Shown here: in pieces, positions 37,579 through 46,312 of the stretch
Layout: each line of letters begins with the position of its first letter
Numbering within the stretch: the stretch's first letter is position 1
DNA from: Vibrio sp. HI00D65
GTDB taxonomy: Bacteria > Pseudomonadota > Gammaproteobacteria > Enterobacterales > Vibrionaceae
Length of the DNA: 64,000 bases
Assembly (NCBI RefSeq): GCF_001635455.1
Contig: NZ_LWEH01000151.1
Coordinates: forward strand, 62,001 to 126,000
Reading direction: 5' to 3'
Made by a program: the position numbers and the translations under genes
The notes under the pieces: generated by a model
Database searches by the model: none
The model's input: only the letters and a program-made list of their open reading frames with translations
What the model was told of the DNA's origin: nothing

Positions 37579-38104
37579 CAGTATTTATTAAAAGCGTAGG
37601 CAGTATATATACTGGTCATATATCATCAATATTGTTATTAGAGTCAAGACTTTACCGTACGCAAAACATAATAATCATATTTGTACACCTACGTTTACAA
37701 AATCAGACATCAAGTCGCCTGCAAGCCTCGATTTATATAGGATCCGCAAAATGACACCGATTGCATTTAATGTCGTATCCCATCCTAATCACTTACACTT
37801 GCTTTATTTTCTTACCTACACTTACACTAAAATTGTTTACAAACAACAATCAAATCAACCATCTTTTAACCAGTCATACTGCAGTTTATAAAACCAAGAA
37901 ATAGATTCCATTTAGGTTAAAAAGCCAGAATATTCGACTGGCCACTAAAAGAAACCGATAACCTGCCTCACTCATCAGCACTTTCTTTTTTTACTCCCCC
38001 CATTCTTCCCTATTAACTCATTAGTACTTCAAGTAATATTCACATAGCCAATAGGTCGCTTTGTTATTTGTCATTTAATCACTCCCTGTAGGGACCCTAT
38101 TAAA
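37579..38104. other. AT-rich intergenic region of about 525 bp
   Basis: Apart from the palindrome at 37601 and an inverted TTGTTT/AAACAA at 37833-37846, nothing definite is seen. It serves the divergent two-component operon and the secreted-protein gene at 38105. The sequence TCCCTGTAGGGA at 38083-38094 overlaps the latter's ribosome binding site and could form a small hairpin. Confidence 0.4.
37601..37614. promoter_or_regulatory. Palindrome in the promoter region of the two-component operon
   Basis: CAGTATATATACTG is a perfect 14-bp palindrome 31 bp before the regulator ATG. ACCAGTAT next to the start codon and ATACTGGT behind the palindrome form a wider inverted pair. It may be an autoregulatory operator. 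Confidence 0.35.
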
Positions 38105-38428
38105 ATGAATAAACCGCTTTCACTGTTACTGGCTACGTCTGCTTTATTTTCAGCACCATTGCTTGCTGATACGGATAAGCAAGAAACGATAAATAAGATT
38201 CAATCTCGGGTGAGTTCTTGGGTTGATATTCGGGTCGCTCCGCAAAGCAGAATTATTCAAAAAATGGTCTTTGACTGTGAGTTCCACAGCGCAACGCCTT
38301 ATATCAAGTCTCCAGATGGCAGTGAAAGCAGTTCAGGCTCATACCGTTTCTATTCACAAAAAGGTGTACTAGTTACCGTCACTGAATCGTTTACGACTCA
38401 GCCATTGCCTGAATTACCATGTGCTTAG
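38105..38428 (+). CDS. Secreted protein of unknown function, N-terminal part (frameshifted)
   Basis: A 107-residue open frame with a clear signal peptide (MNKPLSLLLATSALFSAPLLA, cut after LLA). The reading frame stops at 38426-38428, while the next frame (38421-38660) continues with a protein-like sequence that has no ribosome binding site and no signal peptide. The two parts together would make a periplasmic protein of about 185 residues, so a frameshift in one ancestral gene is the simplest reading. The family is unknown. Confidence 0.55.
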   Translation: MNKPLSLLLATSALFSAPLLADTDKQETINKIQSRVSSWVDIRVAPQSRIIQKMVFDCEFHSATPYIKSPDGSESSSGSYRFYSQKGVLVTVTESFTTQPLPELPCA

Positions 38429-38660
38429 AGGAAGACTCACCCTAGCGAGTCAAGATCAAGCACTGCTCCTATTCGAAGCTATCGAAACGGTCTATCCAAA
38501 TCATTCTATGTTTGATGAGAACTTCCCTAAAGAAATCGTAAAGAAACCAAATGGATGGCTTTTTATTGATGGTGAAATGTTCGATGATAAAAAAGGCTAT
38601 ATCATCGAGACAACACAGGAAGGGAAAGTGACTAAGATCATCCGCTCATTAAACCTATAA
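38421..38660 (+). CDS. C-terminal part of the frameshifted secreted protein
   Basis: 79 codons from a GTG that overlaps the end of the preceding frame by 8 bp. The sequence is soluble and mixed (LRGRLTLASQDQALLLFEAI, then KPNGWLFIDGEMFDDKKGYI). It reads as the natural continuation of the first part. Translational coupling of two separate genes is possible but less likely, since this half lacks an export signal. Confidence 0.5.
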   Translation: MLRGRLTLASQDQALLLFEAIETVYPNHSMFDENFPKEIVKKPNGWLFIDGEMFDDKKGYIIETTQEGKVTKIIRSLNL

Positions 38661-38770
38661 ACACACCTCTCTCACTAATATGGAAAGGGGGTGATTTGTA
38701 TTGATAAGTCACCGAAGTAGGCTGCCTGCTCGGTGGCATCTAACTAAAACTTCCTCACGTGGAGTCCAAC

Positions 38771-39106
38771 ATGATGACAAGTTATCAATCTTTCGAGTAC
38801 CTAAAGTGTCCTATTTGGATATATGACATCGATAACAAAAGAATCACATGGGCAAACCAAAGTGCTCTTCCTTTGTGGGAGGCAGAATCTTTGTTTGAAC
38901 AAACGTCACGCGACTTTAGTGTCGAGATGTCAAAGGCAATAGAGGCGACTCTCGAAGAGTATCAAAGACAATTTCTACGTGGTGAAAGCATTAAAACATG
39001 GTGGAACTTCACCCCCAAACACATAGCCAAACGCGCACTATGCCAGTTTTCAGGCATTCCTTTACCTGATGCTCGAACGGGCATTTTACTGAACATCCAA
39101 CCATAA
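38771..39106 (+). CDS. Stand-alone PAS-like domain protein
   Basis: A protein of 111 residues that is almost entirely one PAS-like domain: YLKCPIWIYDIDNKRITWANQSALPLW is the start of a sensory PAS fold, as seen at the N-terminus of some Vibrio GGDEF/EAL proteins. No output domain follows. GGAG six nt before the ATG at 38771 sets the start; the GTG at 38759 is too close to it. It is either a single-domain sensor that works with a partner, or the remnant of a larger protein. Confidence 0.65.
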   Translation: MMTSYQSFEYLKCPIWIYDIDNKRITWANQSALPLWEAESLFEQTSRDFSVEMSKAIEATLEEYQRQFLRGESIKTWWNFTPKHIAKRALCQFSGIPLPDARTGILLNIQP

Positions 39107-39163
39107 AAATATTCTATTAATTTTTATAAAAGTCTTGCCAATACGAATAAAAAGGTTAGTGTT

Positions 39164-39177
39164 ATATACATGTATAT
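39164..39177. promoter_or_regulatory. Operator of the GntR-ABC operon
   Basis: ATATACATGTATAT is a perfect 14-bp palindrome 18 bp before the GntR start. GntR proteins of the YtrA type commonly bind such TATAC/GTATA palindromes and repress their own ABC operon. Confidence 0.6.
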
Positions 39178-39195
39178 CACCATACAGTTTTAATT

Positions 39196-39567
39196 ATGAC
39201 CGAATGGAAAGACGACCAACCGATCTTTAGGCAGCTTGCCACTAAGATCAGCGACCAAATTCTGCAAGGTATTTGGCTTGAGCAACAGGCCCTGCCCTCT
39301 GTGCGCGCTGTTGCTGCTGATCTTAAAATCAACCACCTTACCGTCATGAAAAGCTACCAGTTACTGGTTGATGAAGGCTTGGTTGAAAAGAAGCGAGGCC
39401 AAGGTATGTATGTAGCCGAAGGTGCACTTGAAACACTGAAAGAGTCCGCACACCAAACTTTCATCAACACACAGATCCCAGCCATCGCTGAGACACTAGG
39501 CATCATTGATATGAGTGTCGAAGAACTCGTGAAACAGCTAGAACAACATATAAAGGACAAGTCATGA
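39196..39567 (+). CDS. GntR-family regulator, YtrA subfamily
   Basis: A 123-residue repressor with an N-terminal winged helix-turn-helix (QLATKISDQILQGIW, LPSVRAVAADLKINHLTVMK) and only a short C-terminal helical segment, the mark of the YtrA subfamily. It is the first gene of a three-gene operon with an ABC ATPase and permease, the usual YtrA arrangement in which the regulator represses the transporter. It overlaps the ATPase gene by 4 bp. The inducer is unknown. Confidence 0.9.
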   Translation: MTEWKDDQPIFRQLATKISDQILQGIWLEQQALPSVRAVAADLKINHLTVMKSYQLLVDEGLVEKKRGQGMYVAEGALETLKESAHQTFINTQIPAIAETLGIIDMSVEELVKQLEQHIKDKS

Positions 39568-40418
39568 GTACTTTACTTTCCGCGAAAAACGTCACGAAAA
39601 CTTATTCAAATCAAGTGGGTGTAAAGAACATCAGCTTCGAACTAAAACCTGGACAGGTGCTTGGCTTGCTTGGTCATAATGGCGCTGGTAAATCGACTCT
39701 CATCAAGTCACTGCTTGGTGGGCATAACTACCAAGGTGAAATCGAAGTCAACGGCTACCACCCAATCCACCAGCATGCAAAGCTCATGCAGCACCTATCT
39801 TACATCTCTGATGTGAATGTGCTCCCTGAATGGATGACCATCAAACAACTACTTCGTTACACCGAAGGCGTACACCCGAGTTTCAACCGACAAAAAGCCG
39901 AGCAAACTCTGAGTAGCACAAACATTAAACTCTCTTCCACGATCAAACAGCTCTCTAAGGGGATGAAAGTACAGGTTCACCTTGCGATCATCATCGCAAC
40001 TGACACTCAGGTACTCATCTTGGATGAGCCAACACTTGGCCTAGATTTGATTTACCGAGACACCTTCTACCGCCACCTTTTGGAATGGTTCCACGATGGC
40101 GAGCGTGCGATGATCATTGCTAGCCATGAGGTTTCTGAGATCGAACATCTACTGACAGATGTACTTATTCTCAAACAAGGCCGCTGCGTGCTGCAGAAAA
40201 GTATGGAAGCGATCGAGAGTGATTACTTCATTATCGAAGTTGCTAACAACCACTCAAGCGACATTCAAAAACTGAAACCACTCATTTCACAACCGGGGCT
40301 AGGAACGACTAAATGGTTATTGGAAGGTCAGTACAAACCACAAGTTGAATCACTAGGTAACATCTACAACGTTGGTCTTGCCGACCTATTCCTTGCAACA
40401 CAGACGGAGAAGGCATAA
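39564..40418 (+). CDS. ABC transporter ATP-binding protein
   Basis: A 284-residue ATPase. Walker A GHNGAGKST (about 36-44), signature LSKGM, Walker B VLILDEPTLGLD and a switch His in ASHEV are all present. The C-terminal 80 residues are those of drug/bacteriocin-type exporters (CcmA/YtrB-like). It is coupled to the permease by a 1-bp overlap. The substrate is unknown; YtrA-linked systems respond to cell-wall-active compounds in Firmicutes (distant analogy). Confidence 0.92.
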   Translation: MSTLLSAKNVTKTYSNQVGVKNISFELKPGQVLGLLGHNGAGKSTLIKSLLGGHNYQGEIEVNGYHPIHQHAKLMQHLSYISDVNVLPEWMTIKQLLRYTEGVHPSFNRQKAEQTLSSTNIKLSSTIKQLSKGMKVQVHLAIIIATDTQVLILDEPTLGLDLIYRDTFYRHLLEWFHDGERAMIIASHEVSEIEHLLTDVLILKQGRCVLQKSMEAIESDYFIIEVANNHSSDIQKLKPLISQPGLGTTKWLLEGQYKPQVESLGNIYNVGLADLFLATQTEKA

Positions 40419-41272
40419 TGCACCCAAGTTTTTACATGCTAGAAAAAGAACTTATCGAGCACAGAATCAATACTCGATTACCTTTATTCGTTGCGTTGTG
40501 TGGTTTGTTACTGTTCGTGAGTCTGTTCTTTAATGGCGCGGCAAAGCATGAGTTTTTCTTCCAGATGGAAATTAACGGTGATGTGAGCGACATCCACAGA
40601 GAATTCGCACAAGACCTTAACTCAGTGATCTACTTTGGCGCGGGCCTAATTTCACTGCTGCTTTCAACGCTGTATATCCCAAAAACACTGCGTAAAGAGC
40701 GCCAAGAAGGCAGCTCAATGTTTTGGAGAAGCATGCCAGTATCGAATGCTCTGACTCACGGTGTGAAGCTAGGCTTTGGTTTAGTGGTGATACCCGCTAT
40801 CTGCGCCCTATTGGTTCTATTTGCCGATGTTCTATTCTGGATTCTAAACGTATCTAGCGAGCAACAACTGGCGCTATTAGTAGAACAGCAATCACTGCTT
40901 TATGTGCTCACCAATTGGTTGGTATTCTTTGGTCGAATGCTGTTAGTTGCCTTGGTACTATTACCGTTAGCGACAATGACACTGGCGATCTCGCAGCTGG
41001 TTAACTCGCCATTGCTTGTGATCTTTGTTTCAAGCTTTGCAATCAAATGGCTGGCTATCGCACTGTTCGGTTTCTATGGCATCAATGACTTCTTTTCTGT
41101 TATCGCTTCACTACCGATGAAAGTACTTACGGCAAGTAACCCGTTCATTGCGCTCTCTGACGTCTCTATCTTATCTTTGAGTATTTATGTCTTGCTTGGT
41201 ATCGGTGGCTATCTACTGAGCCTTAAACTAAACAGAACGGACGATGTAAGTCTAAAGACGCTGTTCCAATAA
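40418..41272 (+). CDS. ABC transporter permease
   Basis: A 284-residue membrane protein with six predicted helices (about 25-40, 80-98, 123-145, 165-190, 200-222, 250-272) and a periplasmic loop between helices 1 and 2, like ABC-2-type permeases. It is the last gene of the GntR-ATPase-permease operon and is followed by a terminator. Confidence 0.85.
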   Translation: MHPSFYMLEKELIEHRINTRLPLFVALCGLLLFVSLFFNGAAKHEFFFQMEINGDVSDIHREFAQDLNSVIYFGAGLISLLLSTLYIPKTLRKERQEGSSMFWRSMPVSNALTHGVKLGFGLVVIPAICALLVLFADVLFWILNVSSEQQLALLVEQQSLLYVLTNWLVFFGRMLLVALVLLPLATMTLAISQLVNSPLLVIFVSSFAIKWLAIALFGFYGINDFFSVIASLPMKVLTASNPFIALSDVSILSLSIYVLLGIGGYLLSLKLNRTDDVSLKTLFQ

Positions 41273-41314
41273 TAGGTTACAAAACCTATCGCGTGATAGG
41301 TAAATAATGCAATC

Positions 41315-41344
41315 AAAGCTTCTGAAAAATCGGGAGCTTTTTTA
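41315..41344 (+). terminator. Terminator of the GntR-ABC operon
   Basis: The stem AAAGCTTC/GGGAGCTTT (one G-U pair) is followed by TTT. Confidence 0.75.
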
Positions 41345-42170
41345 TTGCCCGTAATTTCTGTTTGGATCTTGGGTGTGGAATCGTTGTGCTAAGTAGGAAA
41401 TATACTAGGTAACAGATTAACTGTGTAAGAGGTTTGCTTTGAGAGGTATTAATGAGCTGACATTAAATTGCATTGTTATTAATGCCTGCCAGCTCTTTGA
41501 GGGATGATTTCTTTAGCTACCGACCAGATGAAGGTCATTGAGAGTGCTATCGAAATCGGTTTGTTTCATTTTGTTGCCATTGATGGCTGTGCTTGAAAGC
41601 CTTTCAGCTTTGTAATTTTTTAGCTTTATTACTTGATATGTAGAGCTTATTTCTTTGAAGCTTCTTTCGAAGTGTCTTTCCAGTATTGGATACGAACGCG
41701 ATGAAGCTGTGCTCTTCTCATTTTTTTCATAAGGTATTTTTCCTTTTCATTTAGCTGCTCTTCATGAGCTTTTTATTGCCAACCATTCGAATCTAACGGC
41801 GTTTGATGGCCAGATCAATGATACAAATCACAAAATATAAAGAGTTCTAAGTATCATTTACATCAAAATATGACCTAGATATCAACTGTGGCTCAATTTA
41901 ATCCAACAAGCCGTTCTACCTATTAAAGGTTAGATCTCTCAGATGACAAACTCATTTCAGTATCAATACACTTCTATGATACTCATTTAATAGACCGGAA
42001 CATCGAGGATTTAGTTCCCAAATTATTATACCCTCACCAAGTAAAGTTACACCGTAACAGGAAAGGGGAGTTAAGTCTATTTTTGTTCACATTGTTCTAT
42101 ACGACACATACTCAAAATGGGATTATGTTGATGAAAGGCAACATGATAAGTAAAGGATGGGCAGACCAAA
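41345..42170. other. Gene-poor region of about 825 bp
   Basis: AT-rich sequence without an open frame of 60 codons except one shadow. A 27-codon leftward frame at 41647-41730 is annotated separately. The imperfect repeat GAGCTG...CAGCTC near 41453-41506 could form a hairpin. The region may contain decayed genes; nothing else could be supported. Confidence 0.4.
41647..41730 (-). CDS. Very small basic ORF, doubtful
   Basis: 27 codons beginning MKKMRRAQLHRVRIQYWKD and ending in a Lys-rich tail, with AAGGA about 10 nt upstream of the ATG. It is basic and amphipathic. It could be a real microprotein, or the last piece of a vanished gene. There is no independent support. Confidence 0.25.
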   Translation of the reverse strand: MKKMRRAQLHRVRIQYWKDTSKEASKK

Positions 42171-42473
42171 ATGGACACAACAATCAGTAAAGTGATTTTA
42201 CAAGGGCACATTGTCGTACCAGACGATGATTTAGAAGCAGTTATACAAGCACTGACCATTCATAAGGAACTCACGTTGGCTGAGCCGGGCTGTATTGTAT
42301 TTCGTGTTAGCCAAAGCTCACTGCAGCCAAACCGCTTTGAAGTATATGAAGAGTTCACTAACCGTGAAGCGTTTGAGGCCCACCAAAATAGAGTGAAAAC
42401 CTCTAACTGGGGTAAGATAACTAAGAACGTGACACGCCATTATCAAGTGACTGATATAACCACACCATCATGA
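42171..42473 (+). CDS. Antibiotic biosynthesis monooxygenase (ABM) domain protein
   Basis: A 100-residue dimeric alpha/beta-barrel protein of the ABM/YgiN type. LAEPGCIVFRVSQSSLQPNR and FEVYEEFTNREAFEAHQ are the family signature. Such proteins oxidise quinols or aromatic compounds without a cofactor, or only bind small molecules. It overlaps the nucleotidyltransferase gene by 4 bp (ATGA), so the two are co-translated. Confidence 0.85.
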   Translation: MDTTISKVILQGHIVVPDDDLEAVIQALTIHKELTLAEPGCIVFRVSQSSLQPNRFEVYEEFTNREAFEAHQNRVKTSNWGKITKNVTRHYQVTDITTPS

Positions 42474-43024
42474 CCCAAGCATTGACCCACCAAATCGTGG
42501 CCTTGATCGAACAAGATCCACTGCGAACAAAAGTCTTAGAGTGCGTGGCTCAATTAGATCTACCACAATGCTATGTCGCTGCAGGTTTCGTAAGGAATCT
42601 AGTTTGGGATCACTTGCATGGTTTTGATAGCCCCACGCCGCTCAACGATATTGATGTGATCTACTTTGATCGCGGTGATTATGGTTACCAATCGGACATA
42701 GATTACGAAGCTCTGCTAAAACAACAGCTACCTAAACTCAACTGGCAAGTTCGTAATCAAGCTAATATGCATACTCGAAACCAAGATAAACCTTATCAAA
42801 GTACACTAGATGCAATGAGTTACTGGCCTGAGAAAGAAACCGCTATCGCAGTAAAGAAAAACTGCCATGGACGTATCGAGTGTGTATCGGCTTTTGGTTT
42901 AGAGAGCTTGTTCCATTTGAAAATAACGCCAAATCCAAACCGCTGTCGCGACGTATTTGAGCAACGAGTCCAATCTAAAAACTGGCTAACTCATTGGCCA
43001 AAGTTAACCATTAGCCGGAGTTAA
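42470..43024 (+). CDS. Nucleotidyltransferase-family protein (DUF925-like)
   Basis: A 184-residue protein with the nucleotidyltransferase helix-loop-strand: AAGFVRNLVWDHLHG and NDIDVIYFD with the metal-binding D-x-D. The C-terminal segment FGLESLFHLKITPNP fits the PF06042 (DUF925) group. The substrate is unknown. It is second in an operon with the ABM protein. Confidence 0.8.
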   Translation: MTQALTHQIVALIEQDPLRTKVLECVAQLDLPQCYVAAGFVRNLVWDHLHGFDSPTPLNDIDVIYFDRGDYGYQSDIDYEALLKQQLPKLNWQVRNQANMHTRNQDKPYQSTLDAMSYWPEKETAIAVKKNCHGRIECVSAFGLESLFHLKITPNPNRCRDVFEQRVQSKNWLTHWPKLTISRS

Positions 43025-43167
43025 CTATTGCTGACAGCTAACTATCAAACAACTTCACAGCTAAAACCATTGACTAATAGCCCAATCAGATCGAACATGC
43101 CTCACTTATTAGCGAAACCGCACGCGGTAACAAACAATTATTCTTCTCGTCATACTGAGTAACAACC

Positions 43168-43593
43168 ATGAACCAACAATACATGCTGCAAGCACTTGAA
43201 GCTTCGCGCCAAGCCCTACCCGATTGCCAACCAAACCCACCAGTAGGGTGTGTATTGGTGAAGAACGATAAAGTAGTGTCTGTTGGTTACACACAAAAGG
43301 TTGGTAGGAACCACGCTGAAGTCGAGGCACTGAATCACTATGACGGCGAAATGGAAGGCGTAACAGCCTACGTGACATTAGAGCCGTGCTCTTTTGTCGG
43401 TAGAACACCAGCTTGTGCCAATACTCTGGTTGAAGCCGGTGTAAAGCACGTTGTCGTCGCTATGCTCGATCCAGATCCTCGCAACAATGGTCGCGGTGTA
43501 GCAATACTAGAATCGCATGGTGTGAAAGTTGACGTGGGACTATGCCAAGCACAAGCTAGTGCCTTTTTAACCCCATATCTTGGTAAATCTTAG
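43168..43593 (+). CDS. RibD-type deaminase domain protein (stand-alone)
   Basis: A 141-residue zinc deaminase matching the N-terminal half of RibD: HAEVEAL (His about 49, catalytic Glu 51) and EPCSFVGRTPAC (Cys 74 and 83). RibD deaminates diaminohydroxyphosphoribosylaminopyrimidine in riboflavin synthesis, then reduces it. The reductase half is absent here, so it is a single-function deaminase or works on another pyrimidine. PNPPVGCV replaces the usual PNPxVG motif. It is monocistronic. Confidence 0.82.
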   Translation: MNQQYMLQALEASRQALPDCQPNPPVGCVLVKNDKVVSVGYTQKVGRNHAEVEALNHYDGEMEGVTAYVTLEPCSFVGRTPACANTLVEAGVKHVVVAMLDPDPRNNGRGVAILESHGVKVDVGLCQAQASAFLTPYLGKS

Positions 43594-43668
43594 TGCTCAG
43601 CATCTGTGGAGTTTAGCTATTGCGCTAAGCTTATTGAGGACTCGTTACTCACATGCAGTAAACCAAGT

Positions 43669-44121
43669 CTAACCCACGTCTACTCGATAAAGTGGGTTAG
43701 CTAGCGTATCAACAAAGTATGCCCAGATATGATCATAAACCGCATGTTGGTTAGGGAATGGCGCTAACGCTTTCGCTTCCTCTAAACTGCACCATCGATA
43801 CTCAGTGTGTTCATGGTTTAATTCTACCGCTTGGTCTGGCGGGCAAAGCACAGCAAATATCGGGATAAGTTGAATGACATTGACGTTCGCCTCGTAGAAC
43901 TGCTCCAAAAATTGAGCGTTGTACAATTCTTTCGCTTCGATTTTAGTTTCTTCTTCAAATTCGCGTACGATTGCCTGCCAACCAGTTTCACCCAATTCAA
44001 TCGAGCCTGCAACATGGCACCAATAGCCGCCCTTTACGCGTTTCATTAATAGCATTTTCGTTTGTCCGTCGATCTCAGAAAGAGCGACACCAGCCACAAT
44101 CGATGTATTGAGTGGAATCAT
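43669..44121 (-). CDS. Nudix hydrolase
   Basis: A 150-residue pyrophosphohydrolase with a complete Nudix box (GSIELGETGWQAIVREFEEE followed by T-K-I, about residues 39-61). It hydrolyses a nucleoside diphosphate linked to another group; the substrate is not evident. It is similar to MutT/dATP-pyrophosphatase-type proteins. The gene is convergent with the RibD-like gene; both act on nucleotides, but co-function is not shown. Confidence 0.9.
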   Translation of the reverse strand: MIPLNTSIVAGVALSEIDGQTKMLLMKRVKGGYWCHVAGSIELGETGWQAIVREFEEETKIEAKELYNAQFLEQFYEANVNVIQLIPIFAVLCPPDQAVELNHEHTEYRWCSLEEAKALAPFPNQHAVYDHIWAYFVDTLANPLYRVDVG

Positions 44122-44403
44122 AACATTACCTTATTTTGAACACGAAGCGAGCAAGCCTAGCATCCTTCTATTTGTAAGTAGTCCTCGATGATAGAAAACG
44201 AGAGACCAATCATTAATTTGAATTCCTCCCCTGAACACTCCAACCTTATGCGAACAATTAAGTTTACTGTATAAAACCACGGTGCGATTTCTTATTTGAG
44301 GCGCTTATAGATTAAGAGTAGAATCGCCTGCCTTATACTGTATTTAAGCTCTCAAAACACAGTAGACTCATAGCCATTTATCATCATCAAGTAAGACGAC
44401 TAT

Positions 44404-46116
44404 ATGCACTCATCAAAACCAACGCACGACTCAGAGAACAGCCATACACCTGAGCACTGCTTCACTCGCTTTCAACAGCCGATCGAGTCATATTCGTTGC
44501 CTGAGCGTTTCACCTTTCCGTTCTACTATGAACCGCATCCATTATGTGAAATTGCGTCTCACCAGCTTCAACAATATCTAGAAACCCAAACCGATTGGCA
44601 GCACGACTTCGGACTAGATTCTGATGAAGGTCGCGGCAAGATGTTTGGTGTATTACTAGTAAGAAGCCCTGAAGGTGAACTTGGTTACTTCTCTGCATTC
44701 TCAGGGAAAATCGCCGATCAAAACCTACTGCCGCACTTTGTTCCACCGGTATTCGACATGCTGAGCAGTGACAGCTTTTTCCGTCAAGAAACCGCAGATA
44801 TGATGGCGGTAAACGCCGAATTTAAAGCGCTGCAGGTCAACGCTCAATACCTTGAGTTGTGTGAACAATTAGCACAGCAAAAAGCGCAGGCAGAGCAAGA
44901 AATCGAAGCTCAACGCTTGTTGATCATTGAAGGTCGTAAAACGCGCAAAGAACAACGAGAACAAGGTAAAGAGAGCCTTGATGAGCAAGCTTTCGAGCAA
45001 TTAAACCAAGAGCTAAGCAAAGCTAGCGTTGCAGATAAAAACCAACAGAAATACCTGAAGCTCAATTGGGAACAAACCCTAAACGAGCTACAAGGCAAGG
45101 TGGATATATTTACGGCTCAATTGGCTGAATTAAAAGGGCGAAGAGCGCACCTGTCTCATCAGCTGCAACACAAGTTGTTTTCACAATACGCTTTCCAAAA
45201 TGCGGAAGGAGATGTCGAAGACCTTAACCAGATCTTTGAAAACACACCAAATAAAATACCACCGGCAGGCTCTGGTGAATGTGCTGCGCCTAAGCTTCTG
45301 CAATATGCCTATTTGAATGGCTATACGCCATTGGCATTAGCTGAATTTTGGTGGGGGCGCTCTCCGAAATCGGAGATACGCAAACACAAGAAATACTACG
45401 CGTCTTGCCAAAGCAAATGTGTACCAATACTTGGCCATATGATGAAAGGCCTTGAAGTGGATCCAAACCCATTGCTAGAGAACCCTGCTGAGGACAAAGA
45501 GCTCGATATCCTGTTTCAAGATGAGCATATCGTTGTGGTACATAAGCCAGCAGGGTTCCTTTCAGTGCCGGGCAAGACCATCAAAGACTCTGCCTACACT
45601 CGCGTTCAGGAAATGCATCCTAATGTGGAAGGGCCGTTCGTTATACACCGCTTGGACATGGCGACCTCTGGCATTCTGATATTTGCCCTGACTCGACGTG
45701 CAAACAAAAGCCTGCAGAAGCAGTTCATTACTCGTGAAGTCGAGAAGCGATACGTCGCGATGATTGAAGGTGTTCTGGCTGAAGATGAAGGTTATGTTCG
45801 ATTACCGCTGCGTGGCGACCTGTACGATCGTCCTCGTCAAATTGTCTGCTACGAGCACGGCAAACCTGCAGAAACTAAATGGGAAGTGATTGAACGCAAT
45901 CAAGAGACCACCAAGGTTTATCTGCACCCTAAAACAGGACGCACACACCAGTTACGCGTTCACTGTTCACATGAAGAAGGGCTGCATATGCCTATCGTCG
46001 GTGATGGATTGTATGGCAACAAAGCTGACCGTCTTCATCTACACGCAGAAAGACTTGCCCTTCACCACCCAGTTACCAAAGAGTGGATGGAATTCCAGTT
46101 TGATACAGAGTTCTAA
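44404..46116 (+). CDS. RluA-family RNA pseudouridine synthase with long N-terminal domain
   Basis: A 570-residue enzyme isomerising uridine in rRNA or tRNA. The C-terminal half (about 365-565) is the RluA catalytic domain, with the HRLDMATSG motif (catalytic Asp about 418) and RTHQLRVH. Residues 130-260 form a long Glu/Gln-rich coiled coil, and the N-terminus is specific to this subgroup, which is common in vibrios and related marine bacteria. The target uridine is unknown. Confidence 0.88.
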   Translation: MHSSKPTHDSENSHTPEHCFTRFQQPIESYSLPERFTFPFYYEPHPLCEIASHQLQQYLETQTDWQHDFGLDSDEGRGKMFGVLLVRSPEGELGYFSAFSGKIADQNLLPHFVPPVFDMLSSDSFFRQETADMMAVNAEFKALQVNAQYLELCEQLAQQKAQAEQEIEAQRLLIIEGRKTRKEQREQGKESLDEQAFEQLNQELSKASVADKNQQKYLKLNWEQTLNELQGKVDIFTAQLAELKGRRAHLSHQLQHKLFSQYAFQNAEGDVEDLNQIFENTPNKIPPAGSGECAAPKLLQYAYLNGYTPLALAEFWWGRSPKSEIRKHKKYYASCQSKCVPILGHMMKGLEVDPNPLLENPAEDKELDILFQDEHIVVVHKPAGFLSVPGKTIKDSAYTRVQEMHPNVEGPFVIHRLDMATSGILIFALTRRANKSLQKQFITREVEKRYVAMIEGVLAEDEGYVRLPLRGDLYDRPRQIVCYEHGKPAETKWEVIERNQETTKVYLHPKTGRTHQLRVHCSHEEGLHMPIVGDGLYGNKADRLHLHAERLALHHPVTKEWMEFQFDTEF

Positions 46117-46312
46117 AAACTCTTATCAATAACAAGTCTTCATGAAAGGAGTCACACCATTTGTGGCTCCTCCTCTCCCACCTCCCGACACTTCACGCCC
46201 TCGTTTCACCTACCTTTTTCGGATATATCTCCACGCTTATTGCACTACATCAAGGTGCACTTCATTTTGAGGTGTAGGATGCCCCTCTTCACCTTTCCTT
46301 GAGGCCTTTGAT

